DNA from: Bacillus sp. FJAT-27251
GTDB taxonomy: Bacteria; Bacillota; Bacilli; Bacillales; Cytobacillaceae
Direction of reading: 5' to 3'
DNA length: 48,002 nucleotides
Assembly (NCBI RefSeq): GCF_001273925.1
Contig: NZ_LIGG01000001.1
Coordinates: forward strand, 4,857,837 to 4,905,838
The notes under the pieces were generated by a model. The model saw only the letters and a program-made list of their open reading frames with translations. It did no database searches and had not been told where the DNA came from. A program made the translations under genes and the position numbers. This document shows positions 29,601 to 37,081 of this stretch, piece by piece. How positions within the stretch are numbered: position 1 is the stretch's first letter; every line of letters begins with the position of its first letter.

Positions 29601-32523
29601 CGACGCGATTATGATCGCCGTCCAGCTCCAGTTCAGCTACTTTTCCAAATTCATCTTCACCGGTAAAATTGAACACTTGGCCGCTCATGCCATCCGGCCA
29701 GACCCACAGGTTCCAATCCTTTGTATCGCCGGTTTTTGGCTGGTAATGGATTTTCAGCTTTGTGGTGACTTTTTGCTGGTAAAGCTGAACATCGATTTTT
29801 CTTTGGTCAAGAGCATCAAACACGAAAACATAGCTGTCGGATGAAGGCGGGGTAAAGGCAAGATTGTCCCCATCCAGCCAGTTGCCGTCCATAACGTATT
29901 TGAACTCCACTTTCTTGCCTGCCTCAAGAGTGATTGGCTGGCTTTTCCAGACTTTTTCATCAGGATTGTAAGTTAACGGGTTATTCGCCCCCTCCCATGA
30001 AAGCGGAGCCGAACCTCTTAAAATAACATTTTCAAAAACTTTATTGCGGTCGATAGGTTTTTCGCTGTATTCCAGCGACCCGGAAACACGATAAATTTCA
30101 AAAGATTTCCCGGCAACTGCAAATTTCAATTCGCCATTTTCATCGCTTTTGACTACTTCATTGCCAAGTGCATCACTTAAGGTGACATCGGTAATATCCA
30201 GCTGGTTGTAAAGGCTGTTGACGTCAATTTCTGTTTCACTTTCCGCTTTGTTGACAACCACCAGGAATTTGCCGCCCTCATCAGCCCGCTCATAGGCAAA
30301 CAGATGCTGGTCCGCTGCCAGCTTTTTAAATGACCCTGTACTCAGTGCAGGCTCGCTTGTGCGAAGTTCCGCGAGATCTGTATAAAACTGTTTCAATCCA
30401 AGATCCTGGTCTTTTTCATCCCATGGCATCAGTTCCCGGTAATAGCGGTCTTTCCAGTCTGTTACCGAGTTATGGTCCTTGCTCTGGGAGAGGCCGACTT
30501 CATCTCCATAATAGATGATTGGCACACCAGGCAAAGTGAATTGGGCAGCTGCCGCAAGCTTCAGCTTGTCTTTATCTCCGCCCGCTTCAAACAGGAAGCG
30601 CGGCTGATCATGGCTGTCGAGGAAATTCGCCATCACATATTCTTCCGGATAAGATTCGAGGTTTGCTTCAACCGTGTCAGCCAGAACTTTCATAGACTGG
30701 TTCTTGGCAAAGGTATCGACAAGGGCACCTCTCATGTCAAAATCCAGTGCACCGTCGAGTTCACCGGCATAGGAATTAATCTTTTCCCTGTTCTCCCAGA
30801 CTTCTCCGAAGATGAAGGCATCCGGTTTCATTTGCTTTACTTTGTGGCGGAAATCCACCCAGAAGCTGTAGCTTGGCCCTGTTGCATGGTCAAGGCGGAA
30901 TCCATCAAAATTCAAGTCATCAAGCCAGTATGGCACAACCTCATCAAGCATATATTCCCTTGCTTCAGGGTTATCGTTATTAAATTTGGGGAGTTCGCCA
31001 ATTCCGTAAAATGTTTCATATTTATCCGGCCACTGGGTGAAAGTGTACCAGTTGTAATATTGGCTGCTCTCGCCATTCTTCAGGGCATCCTGAAAAAACG
31101 GATGTTTATTGGATGTATGGTTGGGAACAAAATCATAAACAATCTTCAAACCCTTTTGATGTGCCGTATCAATCAGCTGCTTCAGCAGTTCCTTGCTGCC
31201 GAAATGATTTTCAATGGCCATAAAGTCGGCAGGATGGTATCCATGCGAATATGGCCCTTCAAAGACTGGGGAGAGCCAGATGGTGTTAACGCCAAGGCCC
31301 TTGATGTAGTCGAGCTTGTCCAAAACTCCCTGCAGGTCGCCGCCCATCCAGCCTTTAAGACGCTCGTCATAAGGCAGGTTTGGATCGACCGGCGCATCGT
31401 TGCCTGTGTCCCCATTTTTAAAGCGGTCCACAAAAACATGATAAATGACAGCTTCTTTTGCCCAATCAGGAGATTCAAACTGGTCTACATAGTAAGCAAA
31501 TTCAGTTGCTTCCTGGGGAGTCAGGCTATTGGTGTCAGCGAATTGGGAGTCAGTGCCTTGCGGATCCCAGACATCAATGATGTATTTTACTCTCGTCTGT
31601 TCAGCCTGCTTTGGAATGATTCCGCCGAACACAGACGTCGTCAGCCCGTTTGCCGTCGTCTCGGACTCCTGCTTGAAGCTGACAGCCTGTCCATTTTCAG
31701 CCTTACCGCGGACACCGGCTGGCTTTGAACCATCAGTCGTAAAATAAAGCGCTCCATCTTTGACTGAACCGTAATGCTGTACAGTAACCGTCACTTTTAC
31801 ATCATCAGTAATGCCCGGCACTGCGGGTGAGAAAGCAAAATTATGGGAGACGTTTTTCGCCACAGGCAGGGACTTCCATCCTGCTATTTCATCGCTATAG
31901 ACTTTCCCTCCCTCGACAAAAACAGCTTTCCGCTTTTCGCTTTTGACTTCCGTGTGCTTTGCATCTCCGAGAGCATATTGATATTCAATTTCTTCCCCGG
32001 CATTTCCGGCAAGCTCAATCTGCCACTTGCCTTCCGCCGTTTTCATCAGCGGTGTGACACTATAATTGAAATCATTCAAGGTTGACCCGACCGTTGGCAC
32101 AGCCCAATCAGGAGTCCCCTCAGGCAAAGTGGCCTCCAGGGTCAATGATCCTGTAAATTTCGACAAATCCAGGCGGACATCCACTTTTCTTTCTTCGCCA
32201 GGGTGGAAGACAAAGATGTAGTCGCCAGTTTGGGGCGGAGTAAAGCGGAGGTTCTCGCCTTCCATCCAGTTCCCGTTCATGACAAACTTGTATTCTACCT
32301 CTTTGCCTCCTGGAAGGTTGATAGGTTTGCTTTTCCACACACCTTCCTCTCCAATAAACTCCAGTGGATTGTTGTTTGAGGCCCAATCCAGCGTACTGGC
32401 ATTTCCCCGTAAAACAACATTGTCATACGCAGGGACTGCTGCCTCTGCACTTTGTGCAAACGATACCACAAAGGTGGTAAACAAAAGCACAAATGCCAGT
32501 AATGATGAAAAAATCCGTTTCAT
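26698..32523 (-). CDS. Secreted dual-domain amylopullulanase
   Basis: A 1941-residue exported enzyme expected to cut both alpha-1,4 and alpha-1,6 links of starch and pullulan. Signal peptide 1-28 (AQSAEA). N-terminal X25-type module ~30-125; GH13 module one ~355-800 with DFVPNH, nucleophile in GFRLDHATG (~544), acid in FGEVW (~572) and DSHDQ (~639). A second X25-type module ~830-915 is followed by two CBM41 starch-binding modules (~918-1025 and 1028-1130, both with WVW). Then a CBM48-like region and GH13 module two, a type I pullulanase with YNWGYDPKNYN, GFRFDLMG (~1547), GEGWD (~1575) and EAHDNH (~1665). A Gly/Asn/Pro-rich tail starts near 1859. Two-headed amylopullulanases of about this length are known from alkaliphilic Bacillus (KSM-1378). 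No LPXTG or SLH anchor is seen. Confidence 0.95.
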   Translation of the reverse strand: MKRIFSSLLAFVLLFTTFVVSFAQSAEAAVPAYDNVVLRGNASTLDWASNNNPLEFIGEEGVWKSKPINLPGGKEVEYKFVMNGNWMEGENLRFTPPQTGDYIFVFHPGEERKVDVRLDLSKFTGSLTLEATLPEGTPDWAVPTVGSTLNDFNYSVTPLMKTAEGKWQIELAGNAGEEIEYQYALGDAKHTEVKSEKRKAVFVEGGKVYSDEIAGWKSLPVAKNVSHNFAFSPAVPGITDDVKVTVTVQHYGSVKDGALYFTTDGSKPAGVRGKAENGQAVSFKQESETTANGLTTSVFGGIIPKQAEQTRVKYIIDVWDPQGTDSQFADTNSLTPQEATEFAYYVDQFESPDWAKEAVIYHVFVDRFKNGDTGNDAPVDPNLPYDERLKGWMGGDLQGVLDKLDYIKGLGVNTIWLSPVFEGPYSHGYHPADFMAIENHFGSKELLKQLIDTAHQKGLKIVYDFVPNHTSNKHPFFQDALKNGESSQYYNWYTFTQWPDKYETFYGIGELPKFNNDNPEAREYMLDEVVPYWLDDLNFDGFRLDHATGPSYSFWVDFRHKVKQMKPDAFIFGEVWENREKINSYAGELDGALDFDMRGALVDTFAKNQSMKVLADTVEANLESYPEEYVMANFLDSHDQPRFLFEAGGDKDKLKLAAAAQFTLPGVPIIYYGDEVGLSQSKDHNSVTDWKDRYYRELMPWDEKDQDLGLKQFYTDLAELRTSEPALSTGSFKKLAADQHLFAYERADEGGKFLVVVNKAESETEIDVNSLYNQLDITDVTLSDALGNEVVKSDENGELKFAVAGKSFEIYRVSGSLEYSEKPIDRNKVFENVILRGSAPLSWEGANNPLTYNPDEKVWKSQPITLEAGKKVEFKYVMDGNWLDGDNLAFTPPSSDSYVFVFDALDQRKIDVQLYQQKVTTKLKIHYQPKTGDTKDWNLWVWPDGMSGQVFNFTGEDEFGKVAELELDGDHNRVGFIVRTDSWEKDGGDRFIDGIWQGNDEVWVKAGDDKVYTENPDGTTPAKTYDSLEVKFNYYRYDLNYDNWDIWVWTDKSEGQALKLDKTTSYGKQGTLKLENLGGASKVGFIVRKSDWSEKDIAEDRFITKFSADGKAEIWLAQGQARIFDNPAKVDRDPRITKAAIDELNKITFETNFPFSLSEGENAGIQLTDAEIEKVEAADKDAGDVVNKVIITTKGELDLAKVYKISKQGYGEATVTMGKVIGSDSFEEKFYYDGNDLGNTYSRESTKFRLWAPTASEAKLVTYEKWNSTSGTEHSMARAENGTWTAELEGDQNGTLYTYRVKIGDSWNEAVDPYVRAVAVNGDKGAVMDLNQTNPENWSRKKPKFGNPEDAIIYEAHVRDLTIHPESGVPDHLKGKFLGVAEAGTTGPDGVKTGLDHIKDLGITHLQFIPMYDYNTASVDETKLDTPQYNWGYDPKNYNAPEGSYSTDPYEPAVRIHEMKQMIQTLHDNDIRIVMDVVYNHMFSAFESNLHQLVPGYYYRYNEDGTLSNGTGVGNDTASEHKMMRKFIVDSVVYWAKEYNIDGFRFDLMGIHDVETMNEVRQALDEIDPSIIIIGEGWDLATNLDPEQKANQKNAYKMPGIAHFNDDIRDGLKGSVFEDRDNGFVNGKANMEQRIKKGIVGGISYNDDIKTFAVNPEQTVTYVEAHDNHTLWDKLELTNPQDSEEDRKKMHKLASSIILTSQGISFIHAGQEFMRTKGGDHNSYKSPDSVNQMDWERRSEFDAEVEYMKGLIELRKAYPAFRMTTAEEIQNNLTFLDAPANAVAFWLNASANGGKEGKLAVAYNANKTPVQIKLPEDGKWKVLVNGIEAGTEGLETIKGDTVTIPALSAYVLSLKPEKQKTPGEGNKPGNGNNPGNGNKPGNGNNPGNGNNPGNGNKPGNGNKQGNGNNPGNGENPSIGNNPGNGGNPGNGNNPGNGNKSK
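26704..26945 (-). repeat. In-frame (N/K)PGNGN coding repeat
   Basis: The 3' end of the amylopullulanase gene encodes about 13 tandem copies of a six-residue unit (N/K)PGNGN, an 18-bp repeat with silent and Asn/Lys changes, ending NKSK. It probably forms a flexible extracellular tail. Such 18-bp units can change number by slippage without a frame change. Confidence 0.85.
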
Positions 32524-32552
32524 ATGTACCCTCCTTGTTCATTATTAAAATG

Positions 32553-32566
32553 TGAAATCGTTTGCA
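32553..32566. promoter_or_regulatory. cre-like operator, proximal
   Basis: TGAAATCGTTTGCA matches the CcpA consensus TGWAANCGNTNWCA at all but one defined position. It is 30 bp before the amylopullulanase start, where binding would block transcription. It could instead be the operator of a LacI-family maltose regulator. Confidence 0.6.
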
Positions 32567-32592
32567 CAAAACCACAAAAAAAGATAGTTTAT

Positions 32593-32606
32593 TGCAAGCG
32601 GTTTCA
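32593..32606. promoter_or_regulatory. cre-like operator, distal
   Basis: TGCAAGCGGTTTCA matches the CcpA consensus except at one position. Read on the other strand it repeats the proximal site (TGTGAAAnCGnTTGCA), so the two sites are inverted copies 40 bp apart, about four helical turns. Confidence 0.6.
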
Positions 32607-32703
32607 CATTTTCATATATTAGAGTAGCACGCTGCCTGAGTGAATACAATAGGATTTTTCCGCTATTTTCATCCCACAAAGTTTCGAATCTATGAAGAAA
32701 AAT

Positions 32704-32739
32704 GCAGAAAAACCCCGATTCTTGTTGAATCGAGGTTTT
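32704..32739 (-). terminator. Terminator of the sdhCAB operon
   Basis: Stem AAAACCTCGATTC/GAATCGGGGTTTT on the minus strand (32709-32739, one G-U) with a 5-nt loop and a T tail. It lies ~165 bp past the sdhB stop, with the hairpin repeat at 32749-32901 between. Confidence 0.85.
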
Positions 32740-32748
32740 CCATTGGAT

Positions 32749-32901
32749 CGGGCCTGACCAAGGCGCTTCCGCTTTTCTAGTGTCCAGCTCCGGCGCCTAG
32801 GCCCTCGGGTCATAAGCCATTCTCCGCCAGAAGTCAAAGAGCGACTTCTTCTGGAGACTGCCTTATGCCTGTCGGGCCTGCCAAGGCGCTTCCGCTTTTC
32901 T
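32749..32901. repeat. Foldable intergenic repeat with direct terminal copies
   Basis: Two near-identical ~29-bp copies of CGGGCCTG(A)CCAAGGCGCTTCC... lie at 32749-32779 and 32873-32901. Between them an imperfect hairpin spans 32811-32867: CATAAG/CTTATG, TTCTCC/GGAGA and CCAGAAGTC/GACTTCTTCTGG. The string TGTCCAGCTCCGGCGCCTAG (32781-32800) resembles a high-copy intergenic element I recall from many Bacillus-group genomes. The right copy touches the sdhB stop codon. It is probably a non-autonomous mobile or structural repeat. Confidence 0.75.
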
Positions 32902-33663
32902 TTAGACTTGGTCGCTTCCAAAGAAGTTTTTGAAGGCCTGGATGCTTGTGTCGCGGTTCAAGGCGGCGATGGATGTGGTCAGCGGGATGCCTTTCGGGCA
33001 GGACTGAACACAGTTTTGCGAGTTTCCGCAATTGGTAAGGCCGCCGTCGCCCATGATGGCTTCAAGGCGCTCGGCCTTGTTCATTTCGCCTGTTGGATGG
33101 GCATTGAAAAGACGGACCTGGGATAATGGAGCAGGACCGATGAAATCGGATTTGCTGTTTACATTCGGGCAGGCTTCAAGGCAGACACCGCAAGTCATGC
33201 ACTTGGACAGTTCGTATGCCCATTGGCGCTTGCGTTCCGGCATGCGCGGTCCCGGTCCAAGGTCATAGGTTCCGTCAATTGGAATCCATGCTTTTACACG
33301 TTTTAATGAATCGAACATTCTGCTGCGGTCAACCTGCAGGTCGCGGACCACAGGGAATGTTTTCATCGGCTCAAGCCTGATTGGCTGTTCAAGCTTGTCC
33401 ACCAGAGCGGTACAGGATTGGCGCGGCTTTCCGTTGATTACCATTGAGCAGGCGCCGCACACCTCTTCAAGGCAGTTCATGTCCCACGAAACCGGCACCG
33501 TTTCTTCCCCTTTGGCATTAACCGGGTTTCGGCGGATTTCCATCAATGCGGAAATCACGTTCATATTTTGGCGATAAGGCAGGACAAATTCTTCCTCATA
33601 AGGGGCTGAGTCTGGAGTGTCCTGACGTGTGACGATAAAACGGACTGTTTTGTTTTCAGCCAT
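32902..33663 (-). CDS. sdhB: Succinate dehydrogenase iron-sulfur subunit
   Basis: Carries electrons from SdhA flavin to the membrane cytochrome b. At 253 residues it has an N-terminal 2Fe-2S ferredoxin domain with CLEEVCGACSM and a further cysteine in RQSC. A C-terminal domain has CMTCGVCLEACP (4Fe-4S) and CGNSQNCVQSCPKG (3Fe-4S region). The ATG at 33663 has GGGGGAG upstream, 6 bp after the sdhA stop. A repeat element abuts its 3' end. Confidence 0.98.
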   Translation of the reverse strand: MAENKTVRFIVTRQDTPDSAPYEEEFVLPYRQNMNVISALMEIRRNPVNAKGEETVPVSWDMNCLEEVCGACSMVINGKPRQSCTALVDKLEQPIRLEPMKTFPVVRDLQVDRSRMFDSLKRVKAWIPIDGTYDLGPGPRMPERKRQWAYELSKCMTCGVCLEACPNVNSKSDFIGPAPLSQVRLFNAHPTGEMNKAERLEAIMGDGGLTNCGNSQNCVQSCPKGIPLTTSIAALNRDTSIQAFKNFFGSDQV

Positions 33664-33669
33664 ACCTTT

Positions 33670-35427
33670 TTACTCCCCCTTCTTCTTCGAATAGTCGCGC
33701 TTACGCGGTTTGATCAGCGAAACATCCACATCTTCATAATGGAATTGAGGTGCCGCATCAGGACCAGCGAACTTGGCCATGGTCGTCTTCAGGAAGTCCT
33801 CGTCATTGCGGTCCGGGAATTCCGGCTTGTAATGCGCTCCACGGCTTTCATTACGATTGTAGGCACCGATTGTGATAACCCGCGCAAGCTGAAGCATGTT
33901 TTGAAGCTGGCGTGTAAATACCGCTCCCTGATTGCTCCATTTCGCTGTATCGTTAATATTGATATTTTTATAGCGGTCCATCAGTTCAACGATCTTTTCA
34001 TCTGTTTTCAACAGCTTGTCATTGTAACGGACAACGGTGACATTGTCTGTCATCCATTCGCCAAGCTCTTTATGGAGCACATAGGCATTCTCGGTACCGT
34101 TCATGGACAGAATGCTGTTCCATTTTTCCTCTTCCTGTTTGACATGACGGTCGAACACGGAGGAAGATACGGCATCAGCGCTCTTTTCAAGTCCGTCGAT
34201 GTAACGGATTGCGTTAGGGCCTGCAACCATCCCGCCATAAATGGCAGAAAGAAGGGAGTTTGCCCCAAGTCGGTTGGCGCCGTGCTGGGAATAATCACAC
34301 TCACCGGCCGCAAACAATCCTGGAATATTGGTCATCTGATCATAGTCAACCCACAATCCGCCCATTGAGTAGTGGACCGCAGGGAAGATTTTCATTGGGA
34401 CTTTGCGCGGGTCATCACCCATGAACTTTTCATAGATTTCAATGATTCCGCCAAGTTTGATATCCAGTTCCTTTGGGTCCTTATGCGAAAGGTCAAGGTA
34501 AACCATGTTTTCGCCATTGATTCCGAGCTTTTGCTCTACGCACACATCGAAGATTTCACGAGTGGCGATATCCCGGGGAACAAGGTTTCCGTATGCCGGA
34601 TATTTTTCTTCAAGGAAGTACCATGGCTTTCCATCTTTATAAGTCCAAACCCGTCCGCCTTCACCGCGGGCAGATTCACTCATCAGGCGAAGCTTGTCAT
34701 CGCCAGGGATGGCTGTCGGGTGGATCTGGATGAACTCACCGTTTGCATAATATGCGCCCTGCTGATAGGCAATCGAAGCAGCAGAACCGGTATTGATAAC
34801 CGAGTTGGTTGATTTTCCAAAGATGATTCCCGGGCCGCCCGTAGCCAAAATGACAGCATCCGCAGCGAAGGATTTTACTTCCATTGTTTTCAGGTCTTGT
34901 GCAACGATCCCGCGGCAGACGCCTTCATCATCAACAACGGTTCCTAGGAATTCCCATCCTTCGTACTTGGTGACAATTCCGGCCACTTCATGGCGGCGGA
35001 CCTGCTCGTCCAATGCATATAGCAGCTGCTGCCCTGTTGTCGCACCGGCAAAAGCTGTACGGTGATGCTGCGTGCCTCCAAAACGGCGGAAATCAAGCAG
35101 TCCTTCAGGCGTCCGGTTAAACATGACGCCCATCCGGTCAAGCAGATGGATGATTCCTGGCGCAGCTTCTGTCATGGCCTTTACAGGCGGCTGGTTCGCA
35201 AGGAAGTCCCCTCCATAGACAGTGTCGTCAAAGTGCTCCCAAGGAGAGTCACCTTCACCTTTCGTATTAACCGCTCCATTAATGCCTCCCTGTGCACAAA
35301 CAGAGTGGGAACGCTTTACTGGCACGAGTGAAAACAGCTCGCATGGTGTACCTGCTTCGGCAACCTTGATGGCCGCCATCAAGCCGGCCAAACCCCCGCC
35401 TACTATGATAACCTTACCTTTACTCAT
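33670..35427 (-). CDS. sdhA: Succinate dehydrogenase flavoprotein subunit
   Basis: Catalytic subunit of complex II, oxidising succinate to fumarate on the cytoplasmic face of the membrane. At 585 residues it shows FAD-binding GGGLAGLMAAIKVAEAG at the N-terminus, the covalent-flavin histidine segment RSHSVCAQGGINGA (about 39-52), a substrate-site segment HPTAIPGDDKLRLMSESARGEGG, and GECDYSQHGANRLGANSLL. The operon order C-A-B is that of Gram-positive bacteria. Confidence 0.98.
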   Translation of the reverse strand: MSKGKVIIVGGGLAGLMAAIKVAEAGTPCELFSLVPVKRSHSVCAQGGINGAVNTKGEGDSPWEHFDDTVYGGDFLANQPPVKAMTEAAPGIIHLLDRMGVMFNRTPEGLLDFRRFGGTQHHRTAFAGATTGQQLLYALDEQVRRHEVAGIVTKYEGWEFLGTVVDDEGVCRGIVAQDLKTMEVKSFAADAVILATGGPGIIFGKSTNSVINTGSAASIAYQQGAYYANGEFIQIHPTAIPGDDKLRLMSESARGEGGRVWTYKDGKPWYFLEEKYPAYGNLVPRDIATREIFDVCVEQKLGINGENMVYLDLSHKDPKELDIKLGGIIEIYEKFMGDDPRKVPMKIFPAVHYSMGGLWVDYDQMTNIPGLFAAGECDYSQHGANRLGANSLLSAIYGGMVAGPNAIRYIDGLEKSADAVSSSVFDRHVKQEEEKWNSILSMNGTENAYVLHKELGEWMTDNVTVVRYNDKLLKTDEKIVELMDRYKNININDTAKWSNQGAVFTRQLQNMLQLARVITIGAYNRNESRGAHYKPEFPDRNDEDFLKTTMAKFAGPDAAPQFHYEDVDVSLIKPRKRDYSKKKGE

Positions 35428-35491
35428 CGTGACTCACTCCCTCAATCCTAAGTCTGACTTTGTGTTCTGAAATATAGTAATAGAATAATAA

Positions 35492-36100
35492 TTAGATAAA
35501 TGCAACGAGCGCACGGATTCCAATCACGGACAATACTACGAAAATACCGATCGTAACATAGGTTGATATAACCTGGGAACGCGGAGAAACCGTGAAGCCC
35601 CAGCTAACAAGGAAAGACCATAGCCCGTTTGCAAAGTGGAAAATTGCAGAAAGGACGCCGACTACGTAGAAGATGAACATGAAAGGCGATGCAAGGATAT
35701 CCGCCATCATATTGAAGTTCACCTCGGCACCGAATGCAGCCGCAATGCGTGTTTCCCAGACATGCCACGCGATGAAAACGAGCGTGATGATGCCTGTTAC
35801 ACGCTGGAGCATGAACATCCAGTTACGGAAATAGCCATATCTGCTTGTATTGTTCTTTGCTGTGAAAGCGATGTAGATCCCGTAAATCGCATGAAATAAC
35901 AGCGGCAAATAAATGACGAACACTTCAAGGAAAATCCGGAACGGAAGTCTTTCCATGAAGTGGGCTGCATTATTGAATGCCTCCGGCCCCTGTGTTGCGA
36001 AGTGGTTGATGACCAGGTGCTGGACCAGGAAAAGCCCGACCGGTATAACCCCTAGCAATGAATGAAGTCTGCGCCACAAAAACTCTTGATTTCTTGCCAT
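35492..36100 (-). CDS. sdhC: Succinate dehydrogenase cytochrome b558 subunit
   Basis: Di-haem membrane anchor of the Bacillus-type complex II, passing electrons to menaquinone. At 202 residues it has five predicted transmembrane helices; histidines suited to axial haem ligation occur in LHSLLGVIPVGLFLVQHLV, LLFHAIYGIY and IAWHVWE. It is the first gene of sdhCAB. The ATG at 36100 has GAGGGGGG upstream. A 64-bp gap separates it from sdhA. Confidence 0.97.
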   Translation of the reverse strand: MARNQEFLWRRLHSLLGVIPVGLFLVQHLVINHFATQGPEAFNNAAHFMERLPFRIFLEVFVIYLPLLFHAIYGIYIAFTAKNNTSRYGYFRNWMFMLQRVTGIITLVFIAWHVWETRIAAAFGAEVNFNMMADILASPFMFIFYVVGVLSAIFHFANGLWSFLVSWGFTVSPRSQVISTYVTIGIFVVLSVIGIRALVAFI

Positions 36101-36568
36101 ATGTATACCCCCCTCGATAATTGGACATGATGCCAGGCCAAAATCCTTTTCAGCGTTAAGCGATTAAAGTTTTAAACCTGCCACCCTTAATAAATAGTAT
36201 ATCAATTCTTACAATTATGTGACATGTCCATTTTACTCCCGAAAGATTGGACCGTCAAGAAAACGGATACAGAAAAAACGGCTATATGAATAAAGTTTCA
36301 GCAAATAACCAGATATTGTCTTTCCCCTGTTTTTAGTTTGTTCCCAGGCCTTCACCTTATATATCAGGATAATTTTCTTTTGCCCTATTCCATTATTACA
36401 CAGCTTTAGCATCCTGAATTTAATCTTTAACAGCGGAATACTAGGGTATGAACATGAATAGGATGACACGTAAAAAAAGCCGCGAATTTTATTGTGAAAC
36501 TTCATGAATCGATACCAGATTGCTAATGAAATTGTATATAATAGATTCATAGAAAGAGGGGAAAGCTT
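36101..36568. other. Divergent intergenic region sdhC/yslB
   Basis: The 468-bp AT-rich gap must contain promoters for sdhCAB (minus) and yslB (plus). A TATAAT (36537-36542) stands 27 bp before yslB without a good -35. On the sdh side a TATACT-like box near 36190-36210 follows a poor -35. The minus-strand frame at 36233-36550 lacks a ribosome site and any family resemblance; I do not call it a gene. Confidence 0.45.
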
Positions 36569-37006
36569 TTGAGTGAATTATCTGCAACCGAAAACCAGCA
36601 TGAGAGCCAGCAGCCTTCCGTTTCCCTTTTCGGGCATGAACTGATCAGGGGTGTGCTGCTGCAGGAACTTCTAGGCAAGGATGCACCTGAAATCCTTTAC
36701 TGGGCAGGAAAAAAACTCGCCCGCCTGTATCCTCTTGACAATTTTGATGATGTTGTACATTTTTTCCAGGAGGCGGACTGGGGCCGCCTTGCGGTCAAGG
36801 AAGAAAAACGCCGGGAAATCCACCTGGAGCTTACCGGACACCTGGTAACTGCCAGGCTGAAGGAAGGCAAAAATCTGACCTTCCAGCTTGAAGCCGGCTT
36901 CCTTGCGCAGCAAATGGAGAGGCTGAAAAGTACGCCGGCCGAGGCTTTCGAGCATCCGCATAAACGCTCGGGCAAAATCGAATTTACTGTCAAGTGGGAT
37001 CATTAG
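36569..37006 (+). CDS. yslB: YslB family protein (DUF2507)
   Basis: A 145-residue soluble protein, the only confident plus-strand gene. It starts with TTG at 36569, with GAGGGGA 6-7 bp upstream. It belongs by context and sequence (GHELIRGVLLQELLGKDAPEILYWAGKKLA) to the Bacillus YslB family, which has a V4R/heme-NO-like small-molecule-binding fold by family knowledge. Function is not established. It lies divergently from sdhC and converges on lysC, with a shared terminator. Confidence 0.9.
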   Translation: MSELSATENQHESQQPSVSLFGHELIRGVLLQELLGKDAPEILYWAGKKLARLYPLDNFDDVVHFFQEADWGRLAVKEEKRREIHLELTGHLVTARLKEGKNLTFQLEAGFLAQQMERLKSTPAEAFEHPHKRSGKIEFTVKWDH

Positions 37007-37022
37007 GAACCTGTTAGTTGGA

Positions 37023-37060
37023 CAAAAAGCTTTCGGCGTAAAAAACGCGAAAGCTTTTTG
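37023..37060. terminator. Bidirectional terminator between yslB and lysC
   Basis: Stem CAAAAAGCTTTCG (37023-37035) with CGAAAGCTTTTTG (37048-37060), a 12-nt interior with extra GCGT/ACGC pairing, and T runs on both strands. It serves the two convergent genes. Confidence 0.92.
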
Positions 37061-37081
37061 TTGTTTTTAATATGGTTATAT

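Noticed and set aside
30472-31728. Plus-strand frame of 418 codons antisense to the amylopullulanase
   Set aside because: Shadow frame of a clearly real gene whose catalytic motifs are intact on the minus strand.
36233-36550. Minus-strand frame of 105 codons between sdhC and yslB
   Set aside because: No ribosome site, AT-rich composition, and no resemblance to a known family; it occupies the divergent promoter region.
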